Assembly (NCBI RefSeq): GCF_900167255.1
Contig: NZ_FUYB01000018.1
Coordinates: forward strand, 33,307-97,306
Direction: 5' to 3'
Origin: Thiothrix eikelboomii
GTDB taxonomy: Bacteria; Pseudomonadota; Gammaproteobacteria; Thiotrichales; Thiotrichaceae
Length of the DNA: 64,000 nucleotides
Shown here one piece after another: positions 1-8,861 of this stretch (its first letter is position 1; each line of letters starts with the position of its first letter). The translations under genes and the position numbers were made by a program. The notes under the pieces were generated by a model. The model was not told where the DNA came from, ran no database searches, and worked only from the letters and a program-made list of their open reading frames with translations.

Positions 1-193
1 GGTATGCCTTGAGACCAAAAAAGCTACGGAAGGTGTTGTCACTCTGGATGTCTACGGCGATGTCTATGTCACTGTCAGGACGTTGTTCATCACGGGCGTA
101 GCTGCCAAACAAGCCGATGCGTAACACACCAAAGCGATTTTGTAATTCCGGTTTGTGGGTACGGAGGAATGTTAGGATGTCTTGTTTGTTCAT
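1..193 (-). CDS. MntA-like nucleotidyltransferase domain protein, C-terminus outside window
   Basis: The first 64 residues are visible; the gene runs off the low-coordinate edge. It carries the minimal nucleotidyltransferase signature GSYARDEQRPDSDIDIAVD at about residues 34-52: the GS motif followed by the D-x-D metal-binding pair. Proteins of this type (MntA-like) usually partner a HEPN protein, and MntA acts as antitoxin by AMPylating HEPN. If so, the HEPN gene would lie beyond the window edge, which I cannot see. An AGGT lies about 5 nt before the ATG at 193. It is co-directional with the polysaccharide locus but separated from it by about 50 bp. Family is seen directly; the toxin-antitoxin role is inference. 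Confidence 0.8.
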   Translation of the reverse strand, partial: MNKQDILTFLRTHKPELQNRFGVLRIGLFGSYARDEQRPDSDIDIAVDIQSDNTFRSFFGLKAY

Positions 194-244
194 GGTTACC
201 TACTCTCGTGCAATACGGCACTTGGTAGTCAGTATAGCAGTCGC

Positions 245-832
245 TTAACTGCCGGTAAATTTCGGCATGGTGGCTTCACCCTCAGCACTAATCCCTTCGC
301 GCACGAAAACCTTTTTGATGGTCAGCACTAGAATCTTCAGGTCGAGCCAGAAGGATTGGTTGTCGACATACCAGACATCGAGTTTGAATTTTTCTTCCCA
401 GCTAATCGCATTGCGCCCGTTGATTTGTGCCCAGCCAGTGATGCCAGGTCGAACCTCGTGACGGCGGGCTTGCTCAGTGCTGTAAAGCGGCAGATACTCC
501 ATGAGTAAGGGGCGAGGTCCAACCAAGCTCATCTCACCTTTGAGGACGTTCCAGAGTTCGGGGAGTTCGTCGAGGCTGGTGGAGCGCAGGAAACGACCAA
601 AAGCGGTGAGGCGGATGTTATCAGGCAACAGGTTGCCAGCGGCATCGCGGGCATCGGTCATGGTACGGAATTTGACCATTTTGAAGGGTTTGGCGTGTAA
701 GCCGGGGCGGGTTTGGGTGAAGAACACGGGAGAGCCGAGTTTTAGTCGGATGAGTATTGCCAATATCAGAATGATTGGCGCAAGCAGTATTAAGCCGAAA
801 AGTGTGGCTGACAAGTCCAGAATTCGTTTCAT
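245..832 (-). CDS. Initiating phosphoglycosyltransferase (PglC-like bacterial sugar transferase)
   Basis: This 195-residue protein has the short monotopic phosphoglycosyltransferase build: an N-terminal hydrophobic hairpin (about residues 4-27), then KFRTM, the catalytic [11 protein letters not shown] region with the Asp-Glu pair, SLVGPRPL, and [14 protein letters not shown]. Such enzymes move a sugar 1-phosphate from a UDP-sugar onto undecaprenyl phosphate at the inner membrane and start repeat-unit assembly. I chose ATG 832 because it overlaps the upstream glycosyltransferase stop as ATGA; a longer reading (to 925) would add a basic, non-homologous tail inside that gene. The length fits PglC rather than the long WcaJ type. 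Together with the neighbouring GT4 it resembles the PglC-PglA pair. It is the last gene of the locus. Substrate unknown; a diNAc-sugar is plausible. Confidence 0.9.
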   Translation of the reverse strand: MKRILDLSATLFGLILLAPIILILAILIRLKLGSPVFFTQTRPGLHAKPFKMVKFRTMTDARDAAGNLLPDNIRLTAFGRFLRSTSLDELPELWNVLKGEMSLVGPRPLLMEYLPLYSTEQARRHEVRPGITGWAQINGRNAISWEEKFKLDVWYVDNQSFWLDLKILVLTIKKVFVREGISAEGEATMPKFTGS

Positions 833-1947
833 AGTCCCATGATTTCCATTAGTTGAGCGTTGACTTTGTGTACGTCGTATTTTTCTTCGGCGAGTTCGCG
901 GCTGCGTTTGCCCATGCGTTCCCATTGGTCGCGGTTTTCGATGAACCAGATCATGCGTTCTGCGAGGGCTTGGGCATTGGTTTTGGGAACGAGGTAGCCG
1001 TTCTCACCGGGGATGACGGTTTCGCGACAGCCTACATTATCCGTAGTTAAAATCGGACGACCTATGGACATAGCCTCTATAATAGTTCGTGGTAAACCTT
1101 CGCCATAATAGGATGGCAGAACGTAGATATGGCAATTTTGCAGATAGGGACGCACGTCATCAGTTGAGCCTAGGTATTCTAGCCAGCCGCTTTGATGCCA
1201 TTGTTGTACTTCGCTGAGGGGGATGCCATCGGATGAGGGGTCTTCTGGGCCTAGTAGTTGGAAGGTGACTTCTGGGTAGCAAGCTTTGACGATTTGGGCG
1301 GCTTGGGTGTATTCACGGAAGCCTTTTTCACCTAATAAGCGCCCGATGGTGAGAAAAACAGGCGGGTTATTGGACAAGGGTGTGTGTGTGTAGCGGCTAA
1401 TGTCTACGCCGGAACCGTTGACCAAAGCGCATTTGGTGACTGGTACAATGCCACGTTGGATAAATTCGTTGAGGTTATCGGGGTTTTGAAAGATAACTCG
1501 TTCGGCACGTTTTAAGGCGATACGGTAAAGAAATGTGACTAGCTTCACTAGCAGTTTGCGCTTGAGCGTTTCACCTTGAAAGGCAAAGCCAAGCCCGGTG
1601 ATCAGGGCGTAAAAGTGTGTATTAGGGAGAATACGGCTTGCCAGCCCACCCCAAATCACCGGTTTAATGGTGTAGGCGAGAATGACATCGGGTTGCAGTT
1701 CTTGGAATGTTTGGCGTAGGGATTGCCATGTTTTGAAGTCTGCCAGTGGGTTTAGGCTGTTGCGTTGTACGGGGTAAGCGCGGAAATTTGCACCCCAGGT
1801 GTTTAGCTGTTGGGTAACTTTGGGTTGTGTTTCTGAAGCCATTCCAGTGACTTGGTAATTGGCTTTACATAGGGACTGGATGAGAGAACCTCGAAAGTTG
1901 ATGAGGGATTCAGGGAGAGCACCTACAAGAGCAAAATGTTTTTTCAT
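829..1947 (-). CDS. Glycosyltransferase family 4 (PglA/WcaI-like)
   Basis: A 372-residue GT4 with two Rossmann-like halves. The N-terminal half opens with a VGALPES... strand. The C-terminal nucleotide-sugar binding half holds [10 protein letters not shown] (about residues 202-211) and the E-x7-E type region in [19 protein letters not shown], followed by GYLVP. Members retain anomeric configuration and add a sugar to a lipid-linked acceptor on the cytoplasmic face. The segment ITGLGFAF is typical of the subgroup paired with PglC-type enzymes, where it adds the second sugar. It overlaps the downstream phosphoglycosyltransferase by ATGA and starts 1 nt after the polymerase-like gene, so translational coupling is likely. 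Donor and linkage cannot be read from sequence. Confidence 0.88.
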   Translation of the reverse strand: MKKHFALVGALPESLINFRGSLIQSLCKANYQVTGMASETQPKVTQQLNTWGANFRAYPVQRNSLNPLADFKTWQSLRQTFQELQPDVILAYTIKPVIWGGLASRILPNTHFYALITGLGFAFQGETLKRKLLVKLVTFLYRIALKRAERVIFQNPDNLNEFIQRGIVPVTKCALVNGSGVDISRYTHTPLSNNPPVFLTIGRLLGEKGFREYTQAAQIVKACYPEVTFQLLGPEDPSSDGIPLSEVQQWHQSGWLEYLGSTDDVRPYLQNCHIYVLPSYYGEGLPRTIIEAMSIGRPILTTDNVGCRETVIPGENGYLVPKTNAQALAERMIWFIENRDQWERMGKRSRELAEEKYDVHKVNAQLMEIMGL

Positions 1948-1948
1948 G

Positions 1949-3037
1949 TCATATGTTCTTCTTGAGTTTTGAGCGGTGAATTTTCAATTTCTCTATGTAA
2001 ACGATTGATGCTATCAAATATATACTAATATAGTTAAAGGTTCTCAATCTAGCCGCTGTTCCAATATTGTCATTGCCAATTATCCATATTGATGCATAGA
2101 ACAAGGAAAAAATAATTAAGAAGCGTGCAAATGGAGTTAGTAAATTACTATTTCTAATAATGTATATTGTGGCAATAATAAAAAAAACTGATTCGGTGAA
2201 AAAGATAAAAATACTGGGTATTGATGTTATAAAAAAGCCACTTAACTGCATAATCGCTGAGTAAAGATATAAAACAAAAAAACTTAGGGTATCAGTATTT
2301 AATAAGCTAACTCCTAACGTGGTATTGCCAGTTGTGAATCCTTGACCTCTATACTCTAATAAAGGATTGAGATATCCGAAGTTGTTAAGTATAGCAAGGG
2401 CTAAAAAATAAAGAACAAAAAAATAATATTTTTTGTTCTTCGATATCTTTAGTTTGTACGAAAATAAACCTGCGAGAATTGAAACTCCAAGGTACTCCCT
2501 GAATAAAAATAAAAGATATATTAGTAAGATGATAGGAAGGATTAAGAGGGTTTTCCCTCTCTGATTTTTCTCTATATATTTTTTTATTAGCCATAATGTT
2601 ATGGAGAATAGAAATAACATTGCCATGTCACGATAAATATCCAATGACAATAAAAATATAGATGGGTAGCAGCTAATTAGTAGTATAAAATTCCAATAGA
2701 CCTTTCTATCAGCAGCATTGTTAAAGACTTCGGTTTTTAATAGCAGCGAAGCAAAAATAAAAGGAATGAATATTGATATTAAAAATAAAATTACTGATAT
2801 AACATATCTATCATATAATCCATATTCATGAAGAAATTTTAGGAAAATAGGCCATACACTAGTTACTTCCGAAACTTCTCCCATTGCATAAGCATGATAA
2901 TAGCCAGAGTCATTACCAGATAGAAATATTGACTCAAATATATCTGAATCAGCTTTAATATAAAAAAAAGCGATGAATTTTGCTAATGTAATTAAAATTA
3001 AAAGATCGAAAGCTGTTTTGGATGAGAAAAAAAGCAT
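1949..3037 (-). CDS. Polytopic membrane protein, probable O-antigen/exopolysaccharide polymerase (Wzy-like)
   Basis: A 362-residue, very hydrophobic protein with about nine to eleven predicted membrane segments across its length and few conserved motifs. That build, the position between glycosyltransferases, and the very AT-rich composition are typical of Wzy-type polymerases, which join undecaprenyl-linked repeat units in the periplasm. An Arg-containing loop (LEYRGQGF, near residue 228) resembles the periplasmic loops of such polymerases. It sits 4 nt after asnB and 1 nt before the GT4 gene. Wzy proteins diverge so fast that the call rests on topology and context; a flippase is less likely because a clear Wzx lies at 14.9 kb. 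AT content is well above that of the genes after 16.2 kb. Confidence 0.6.
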   Translation of the reverse strand: MLFFSSKTAFDLLILITLAKFIAFFYIKADSDIFESIFLSGNDSGYYHAYAMGEVSEVTSVWPIFLKFLHEYGLYDRYVISVILFLISIFIPFIFASLLLKTEVFNNAADRKVYWNFILLISCYPSIFLLSLDIYRDMAMLFLFSITLWLIKKYIEKNQRGKTLLILPIILLIYLLFLFREYLGVSILAGLFSYKLKISKNKKYYFFVLYFLALAILNNFGYLNPLLEYRGQGFTTGNTTLGVSLLNTDTLSFFVLYLYSAIMQLSGFFITSIPSIFIFFTESVFFIIATIYIIRNSNLLTPFARFLIIFSLFYASIWIIGNDNIGTAARLRTFNYISIYLIASIVYIEKLKIHRSKLKKNI

Positions 3038-3041
3038 AAAT

Positions 3042-4982
3042 TTAATGCTCTATCCAAGCGTTAAACATTAAAACAGACCAAAGATCATTTTGCCAGTTGC
3101 GCTGACCTGAAAGGTGTTCTTTCCATTTCTGACGTATGAGAGCAGGGTTGAAATAGCCATCTTGCCGTAGGCGCGACTCACTCAGCAAATTTTCTGCCCA
3201 ATCGCGTAAAGAACCCCGTAGCCAGCTATCAACGGGAATACCAAAACCCATTTTAGGGCGATCAATGAGTTCTTTCGGTACATGGCGATACAGCACTTGT
3301 CGTAGTACCCATTTAGTTTGGTTTTCTCTTAGCTTATATTCCAAAGGGAGTTGCCAAGCAAACTCGATGAGACGGTGATCAAGGAAAGGAACACGGCTTT
3401 CCAGCGATACACCCATTGCGGCACGGTCAATTTTGCAGAGAATATCATCAGGAAGATAAGTGAGTAGGTCAAGCACCATCATACGTTCAACGGTGTTGAG
3501 GTGGCTTAAATTCGGCAAATATCCTGTGAGAAAGGTGGGGGGTTCTGTGCCACCGATTACCACGTTGGTGGGATATTGCCAGCCTGAGACCATTCCAATG
3601 TATAGATCTGCCGCAGAATGGCTTGCCATAACTCTTGCGCCTTTGTGCAGCTTATCTCCCATATTTGCCCATTGGCCGAAAGATGGAATAACGGATTTTA
3701 AGGTGTTGGCGATACGATTCCAACTAGCAGGTGAAATACTGGTGATTGTCTTCGCTGCCCATTGCCTAATAGGGCGGGGAATCCGTGACAGTCTTGCCCA
3801 CGTGTTAGCTGTCAGTTGATAACGGTTGTAGCCTGCGAATAACTCATCCCCCGCATCGCCGGATAGTGACACGGTGACGTGTTGACGTGCTAGTTGAGAG
3901 ACGAGGAATGTTGGTATTTGCGAGGAGTCAGCAAACGGCTCGTCATATAAGGTAGGCAAGCGTGGGATAACCTGCATACAGTCATCAGGAGTGACATAGA
4001 GTTCAGTGTGATCCGTGCCTAAGTGTTGGGCTACCTCTTTTGCATGGGCGGCTTCGTTGTAGAGCTCCTCATGGAAACCAATCGAAAAGGTTTTAATCGG
4101 TTGACTGGATTGTGCTTGCATGAGGGCAACCACAGTAGATGAGTCTATGCCACCAGATAAAAACGCACCGAGTGGAACGTCTGCCATCATTTGTTGACCA
4201 ATCGCGTTTTTGAGCAGATTTTCCAGTGTATTTACAGCATCTTCTGGTGATCCAGTAAAGGGGGTGGCTTTGCCCTGGCGACTCACTTCAACACCAGACC
4301 AGTAGGTTTTGGTCTCGGATTCACGTTGGGTACGCGACACTTGTAGCCATGTACCAGGAAGTAGTTTTTGGATACCTTGGTAGATCGAATAGGGGGCTGG
4401 GATGTAGTTATGTCGCATGTAGAGGCATAGAGCATCGCGGTTAATATCTGCTTGAAAAGCAGGATGGGTTTTGAGGGCTTTGAGTTCTGAACCAAATAGA
4501 AAGGTATCCCCTTGCCAGCCGTAATACAATGGTTTTTCACCTACACGATCACGTGCTAAGGTCAAAGTTTGGGACTCTTTGTCCCATAAGGCGATGGCAA
4601 ACATGCCGATGCAACGTTGTAGAGTGGCTTCAATCCCCCATGTTTCAATGGCAGCTAATAGGGTTTCGGTGTCGGAATGGCCTCGCCAACAGTGTGAAAG
4701 GTTAGCTTTTTTGAGTTCTGCCCGTAGTTTGTTGTGATTATAGACTTCCCCGTTGAAAGCGATGACATAACGTTCGCTGGTGGAGTGCATGGGTTGATGG
4801 CCAGCAACCGACAATTCAAGTATGGCTAATCGCCGATGAGCCAAGGCAATCCCAACATGTTCATCAATCCAAATGCCTGAACTATCAGGACCCCGATTGA
4901 GTAGAGAATCAGCCATTGCCTGAACAACGATACGAGTATCAGGCAATGATGCAAATGACTGAAAACCAACTATTCCACACAT
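3042..4982 (-). CDS. asnB: Asparagine synthetase-like glutamine amidotransferase
   Basis: 646 residues with class-II architecture. The N-terminal glutaminase begins MCGIVGF, Cys2 being the nucleophile; LNRGPDSSG and HRRLAI are present near residues 28-52. The C-terminal synthetase domain carries the PP-loop LSGGIDSS (about residue 270) and LSGDAGDELFAGYNRY, then KIDRAAMGVSLESRVPFLDH. The usual reaction is ATP-dependent amidation of aspartate with glutamine. Homologues inside O-antigen loci are thought to amidate sugar carboxylates, for example making uronamides. Its place between a GT4 and the polymerase-like gene favours a polymer-modifying role here, but that is inference; ordinary asparagine synthesis is possible. 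The length is typical of the long polysaccharide-cluster form. Confidence 0.88.
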   Translation of the reverse strand: MCGIVGFQSFASLPDTRIVVQAMADSLLNRGPDSSGIWIDEHVGIALAHRRLAILELSVAGHQPMHSTSERYVIAFNGEVYNHNKLRAELKKANLSHCWRGHSDTETLLAAIETWGIEATLQRCIGMFAIALWDKESQTLTLARDRVGEKPLYYGWQGDTFLFGSELKALKTHPAFQADINRDALCLYMRHNYIPAPYSIYQGIQKLLPGTWLQVSRTQRESETKTYWSGVEVSRQGKATPFTGSPEDAVNTLENLLKNAIGQQMMADVPLGAFLSGGIDSSTVVALMQAQSSQPIKTFSIGFHEELYNEAAHAKEVAQHLGTDHTELYVTPDDCMQVIPRLPTLYDEPFADSSQIPTFLVSQLARQHVTVSLSGDAGDELFAGYNRYQLTANTWARLSRIPRPIRQWAAKTITSISPASWNRIANTLKSVIPSFGQWANMGDKLHKGARVMASHSAADLYIGMVSGWQYPTNVVIGGTEPPTFLTGYLPNLSHLNTVERMMVLDLLTYLPDDILCKIDRAAMGVSLESRVPFLDHRLIEFAWQLPLEYKLRENQTKWVLRQVLYRHVPKELIDRPKMGFGIPVDSWLRGSLRDWAENLLSESRLRQDGYFNPALIRQKWKEHLSGQRNWQNDLWSVLMFNAWIEH

Positions 4983-4995
4983 TAACTGATACCAC

Positions 4996-6159
4996 TTATA
5001 CAGTGTTAGAAAGTGACAGTTGACATTTTTTGTAAAAATCTAAATATCTTTTTGCCATAGTAGTAGCACTGAAATTTTCAATACAAAAATCTTTTTGAAC
5101 TTTAGCTAATTGAGACAAGCTAGTTTGATCTCTGAGAAGTTCTAAAATTTTTTCTGCAACAAGTTTTGGGGATTCAGATGACCAAATCCAGTCTGTTTCT
5201 TTGGCGGTATAACCAGGTGTCATCTGGACAGCAACGGTTGGTATACCTTGACTAGTAGCTTCAAGACCAGAAATTCCTGTAGTACCCTTAACGTTCATCG
5301 TCACATAAAGAGAAAAAGAAGACATAGTAACACGCGAATTTTCAACTAAGCCAGGCAATGTGACAAAATTACTAATTCCCATATCAGAAAATTTTTGAGC
5401 AATGCGGTTAAACTCAGGACCTGTGCCCCCCATATAAAAGTGGATATCGAATTGATCGGAATCAATTTTCCTAGAAAGTAGCTCAAAAAATACATCAACA
5501 ATAGCATCGGGGTTACGCTCTCTAACCATTCGTCCGATTGAGCCAATGATATAAGCTTCTTTGGCACGTCCTATACTGGCAGCACACAGATCAAGCTCCT
5601 GAGGCGAAACATGTAATTTAGATAGGTCAATTCCATTAGGGATCAGTTCAATAAGCGGGTATTTTTTTTTCTTGGAAAAATGTCTGTCCCATTGATCATC
5701 TTGAGCCATTAGAATATACCCATCACGCATGTGTGAATTCAGTAAAAACAAGGCGTGTTGCCATTTTTTTATATAAGTACCAACTGAGTGATTCGTTTCA
5801 ATGACTAAAGGGAAACTAGGAGGGGATAGCATGGTCTTGTATAGCCATGCAGTTGAAGAAAAGATTGAACCGAAAGTGAGATTAGTATGTATAATATCGA
5901 AAGTTGATAATAGATTTTTATTTCTAATAAACCAAGTAATAACTCTGGCATATGTCCCAACTGTAGAGTGTTTTTTTGGATAGATATAATGGATTTTAAC
6001 CTTGGTAGAAAGTGAGTTAATCCTAGAGTTAACTTCCCCCGAATACAATAAAAATATTGTTACATCCTGCCCTAGTTGCACCATTGAGTTGGCTAAATCC
6101 ACAACAACACATTCTGCTCCTCCCTTGGAAAGAAAAGGAATCACGAAGCCTATTTTCAT
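4996..6159 (-). CDS. Glycosyltransferase family 4
   Basis: 387 residues. It opens with the GT4/GTB hallmark PFLSKGGAECVVVDLA (about residues 8-23). The donor-binding half has IGSIGRMVRERNPDAIV (about 207-223) and YMGGTGPEF. The expected E-x7-E motif is degenerate: TTGISGLEATSQGIPTVAV keeps one Glu in the right place. It should add one sugar of the lipid-linked repeat unit in the cytoplasm; donor unknown. It is AT-rich like its neighbours. The gene starts after a 114-bp gap, the widest inside this block, and ends 13 nt before asnB. Confidence 0.85.
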   Translation of the reverse strand: MKIGFVIPFLSKGGAECVVVDLANSMVQLGQDVTIFLLYSGEVNSRINSLSTKVKIHYIYPKKHSTVGTYARVITWFIRNKNLLSTFDIIHTNLTFGSIFSSTAWLYKTMLSPPSFPLVIETNHSVGTYIKKWQHALFLLNSHMRDGYILMAQDDQWDRHFSKKKKYPLIELIPNGIDLSKLHVSPQELDLCAASIGRAKEAYIIGSIGRMVRERNPDAIVDVFFELLSRKIDSDQFDIHFYMGGTGPEFNRIAQKFSDMGISNFVTLPGLVENSRVTMSSFSLYVTMNVKGTTGISGLEATSQGIPTVAVQMTPGYTAKETDWIWSSESPKLVAEKILELLRDQTSLSQLAKVQKDFCIENFSATTMAKRYLDFYKKCQLSLSNTV

Positions 6160-6273
6160 TTATATCTTATCCAGATGGTGTTAAGTAGCTAGGCCGAGGT
6201 ATTCGCGTATTTTATGAGCATAACTCATTGATTTCTTAAAGATGCGAATGCACGAAAACTTAGGTTCATGTAC

Positions 6274-7233
6274 TTAACTGATAATTTCATTGCGAATCAA
6301 CTCACATACTTCCATTACAGATAAGCTTTCATCAACATTTGGTGTTTCTTGGCTCTTTATAGACAAAACAGAGTTTACAAAAGCTTGTAATTCAGATACA
6401 AGTGCTTCCTGAGGTTTGACTTGAATTGCTTCTTGAATGCCTGTAATCGAGTAAGGAGCGGTGCTGGAGTCTTGTGTTTCGGTGTTTCTATAAACTATTA
6501 TTTCCTTTCTAAGTAAGTCACAATCTATAAACATATCGGTTGCTGTTACCTCCACGCTTCTTTTTTTCTTTTCAGAAATTCGACTTGCCTGAATTCTTGA
6601 GAATCGCCCATTTTGGTGTTTAATTAACGCTGATGCGTAGTCAATCATTTCACCTTTAGCATAACCATGCGCTGACACATTAGTAGCTGGGCCATTTAAA
6701 TATAACGACAAGTCAATATCATGAACCATTAAATCAGTAATGACATCGACATCAGTAATTCGTGAGCTAATTTTATTAGTTCTTGTGAAGTCTAAATTAA
6801 TAACGTTATCGTTACAATCTAATATGGATTTTAGAGCAATAATGGCAGGATTGAAACGTTCAATAAAGCCTATTTGAATATTGAGTTCTTCAGATTTTGC
6901 AAGGTTTGCCATATTGCGACTAGATTCAAGGGTGTGAGCCATTGGTTTCTCAACAAAGATATTTTTTGTTCGCCGAGAAACTAAATGAACATACTCATAA
7001 TGAGTAACGGTAGGTGTAGCAATTACAATAGCATCTACGGCAACATCGAGAGCATTTTTCGGTGAAAGTGCTTCTACAGAGTATTGCTTTCCAAGTCGAT
7101 TAGTTAGATCATGATTTTCATCTGCAATGTAAGAAATATTGACACCCCTGAGCATTGCCAATACTCTCAAGTGGTTTTGACCCATCTTACCGAGGCCTAT
7201 AAGTCCAAGATTAATTAAAGGTTTATTCATCAT
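6274..7233 (-). CDS. Gfo/Idh/MocA oxidoreductase, likely UDP-HexNAc 3-dehydrogenase (set 2)
   Basis: 319 residues. An N-terminal Rossmann fold starts LGLIGLGKMGQNHLRVL, followed by the family motif VEKPMAH (about residues 94-100); the C-terminal alpha/beta domain contains DLMVHDIDLSLYL, matching the catalytic His region. The protein resembles the short UDP-GlcNAc 3-dehydrogenases (GnnA/WbpB type) that oxidise C3 of the sugar so that a DegT enzyme can transaminate it. Exactly such an aminotransferase and an N-acetyltransferase lie directly upstream, so the three form a 3-amino-sugar cassette. The stop of the acyltransferase overlaps this start (ATGATG); an alternative start is 3 nt later. A second WbpB-like gene occurs at 19.7 kb. 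Confidence 0.85.
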   Translation of the reverse strand: MMNKPLINLGLIGLGKMGQNHLRVLAMLRGVNISYIADENHDLTNRLGKQYSVEALSPKNALDVAVDAIVIATPTVTHYEYVHLVSRRTKNIFVEKPMAHTLESSRNMANLAKSEELNIQIGFIERFNPAIIALKSILDCNDNVINLDFTRTNKISSRITDVDVITDLMVHDIDLSLYLNGPATNVSAHGYAKGEMIDYASALIKHQNGRFSRIQASRISEKKKRSVEVTATDMFIDCDLLRKEIIVYRNTETQDSSTAPYSITGIQEAIQVKPQEALVSELQAFVNSVLSIKSQETPNVDESLSVMEVCELIRNEIIS

Positions 7234-7745
7234 TTATCTCCATTAACACGATTACCAGCTTCGTCGATTTTTGAGATATATCTAGCAGGACAACCTAGTA
7301 CCAATGTATATGGCTCAACATCTTTTGTTACGACACTACCAGCAGCAATCATTGAGTACTCTCCAATAGTAACTCCACAAACAATGGTGGAGTTTGCACC
7401 TATACTTGCACCATCGCATATTTTTGTTGGAGTTATTTTCCAATCTTGATTAAAAGCGCGTGGCACTTTGTCATTAGTAAAGGCTACATTAGGACCAATG
7501 AACACATTGTTTCCTATCTCCACTCCCTTATAAACAGATACACCATTTTGTATCTTACAACCATTACCTATGTTGACATCTATGTCTATATAAACGTCTT
7601 TAGATAGAATACAGTTAGTGCCGATATTTGAGTTTTCACGTACCTGAACATTTACCCAGATTTTTGTACCAGATCCGATTCTAGATTTATTGGAAACATT
7701 AGCACTTTCGTGTATGTAAACATCAGTAAGTCCATTGCTGGTCAT
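7230..7745 (-). CDS. Left-handed beta-helix N-acetyltransferase, WbpD-like (set 2)
   Basis: 171 residues made almost wholly of hexapeptide repeats ([LIV]-G-x4), for example SRIGSGTKIW, IGNGCKIQNG, IGNNVFIGPN and IGEYSMIAAGSVV, ending with the usual GCPAR acetyl-CoA loop. It closely resembles WbpD, which N-acetylates the 3-amino group of UDP-GlcNAc(3N)A-type sugars. The start at 7745 is supported by an AAGGAG box 8 nt upstream; the gene overlaps the end of the aminotransferase by 23 nt and the next gene by 3-4 nt, giving a tight aminotransferase-acetyltransferase-dehydrogenase unit. It parallels the WbpD-like gene at 18.0 kb. The exact sugar substrate is not decidable here. Confidence 0.85.
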   Translation of the reverse strand: MTSNGLTDVYIHESANVSNKSRIGSGTKIWVNVQVRENSNIGTNCILSKDVYIDIDVNIGNGCKIQNGVSVYKGVEIGNNVFIGPNVAFTNDKVPRAFNQDWKITPTKICDGASIGANSTIVCGVTIGEYSMIAAGSVVTKDVEPYTLVLGCPARYISKIDEAGNRVNGDK

Positions 7746-8859
7746 TATGTAAACTCCTTTCTATAACATTAATTATTTCATCTAATTCATTTTCTTTCAT
7801 ATAGGCGAAAAGTGGTAGATTCAATACTGTGCAGCTAAGATTTTTTCCAGCATTGCCGCCAATATGATTTTTGAGATATGGCAATGCTCCTGTTTGCTCA
7901 GACATGACACCAGGATATATATTGGCATATCCTATGTTTTTACTCTTCAATATACTTTCAAGGTAAGTCTTTTTTTCTGCATCATTAACAATGCAAACAT
8001 TACAATAACCATTTTCTTCAAAATCTGGTGGCGGGAGCATGACCTGAATCCCTAGCTTTGGTAACTTGTCTTGATAAAGCTTAGTTGAAGCTCTTCTTGA
8101 GTTTATACGAGATTGTATATGTTTAAGAGATAAGTTTAAAAAAGCCGCCTGGATACTATCTAGGCGTGAATTCCAACCGACTGAACCATAACCATAGTGA
8201 CTTGTTCTGCCATGATTAGCTAATTGTTTAACTTTATCTGCAAGCTCAGCATCATTTGTGAAAACCGCTCCCCCATCTCCCGCTCCCCCTAGAACTTTTG
8301 CAGGATAAAAGGACGTTGTAGATATGAGTGCGTTTTTATAAATAGACTCCTTCTTGTACATGGTTCCAAAACACTGAGCACCATCTTCAAGTAACGAAAC
8401 GTTATTATCTGCACACAGCTTTCTTAGAGAGACAAGTTTGCTAGAAGCCCAGCCAAACAAATGAGCAACAATGGCCGCTTTCGGTTTTAATTGAGAAATA
8501 GCTTCTGAGAAGGCGTTAATATCAACTCCAGCATCTGAAATATCGGCATCAATTGTCACAGGATGAGCGCCAACATTAACAATTGCTTCGAATGTAGCCC
8601 AAAAAGTAAAGTTTGGTACTAAGACTATATCATTAGGTTTTACGCCCAAGGCTCGCAAAGCTAGTTGTAGAGCATCAGTACCGTTGGCACATGTTATTGC
8701 ATGAGTAACCCCAAGATGCCCTTCGAGAGAGCTTTCTAATTTTTCGACTTCTTCCCCTCCAATAAATTGGGAGTTTTTAAATAATTGAATTAAATTTTCG
8801 TTTAACTCCTCTAAAAAATTAGGCTCAAATCTTTTTAAATCTATAAATGGTACGCTCAC
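7723..8859 (-). CDS. DegT/DnrJ/EryC1 PLP-dependent sugar aminotransferase, WbpE-like (set 2)
   Basis: About 378 residues of the DegT family, starting VPFIDLKRFEPNF. It has ITCANGTDALQLALRAL, the Asp of LLEDGAQCFG, and the PLP lysine in TSFYPAKVLGGAGDGGA. These enzymes transfer an amino group from glutamate to a keto-sugar nucleotide. I prefer a GTG start at 8859: it lies 2 nt after the stop of the upstream GT4 and has AAAGGA about 8 nt before it. An upstream ATG at 8907 would add 16 unrelated residues inside the GT4 gene. It should use the 3-keto product of the MocA enzyme two genes downstream. Compare the PIN-fused paralogue at 16.2 kb. Confidence 0.87.
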   Translation of the reverse strand: MSVPFIDLKRFEPNFLEELNENLIQLFKNSQFIGGEEVEKLESSLEGHLGVTHAITCANGTDALQLALRALGVKPNDIVLVPNFTFWATFEAIVNVGAHPVTIDADISDAGVDINAFSEAISQLKPKAAIVAHLFGWASSKLVSLRKLCADNNVSLLEDGAQCFGTMYKKESIYKNALISTTSFYPAKVLGGAGDGGAVFTNDAELADKVKQLANHGRTSHYGYGSVGWNSRLDSIQAAFLNLSLKHIQSRINSRRASTKLYQDKLPKLGIQVMLPPPDFEENGYCNVCIVNDAEKKTYLESILKSKNIGYANIYPGVMSEQTGALPYLKNHIGGNAGKNLSCTVLNLPLFAYMKENELDEIINVIERSLHNDQQWTY

Positions 8860-8861
8860 TT

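Noticed and set aside
245..925. Longer start for the phosphoglycosyltransferase (to 925)
   Set aside because: The extra 31 residues are basic, unrelated to the family and lie inside the preceding gene; the ATGA-overlap start at 832 gives the normal PglC length.
1380..1392. Short GT dinucleotide run within the GT4 gene
   Set aside because: Only a few repeat units and fully coding in a conserved frame; too short to propose phase variation.
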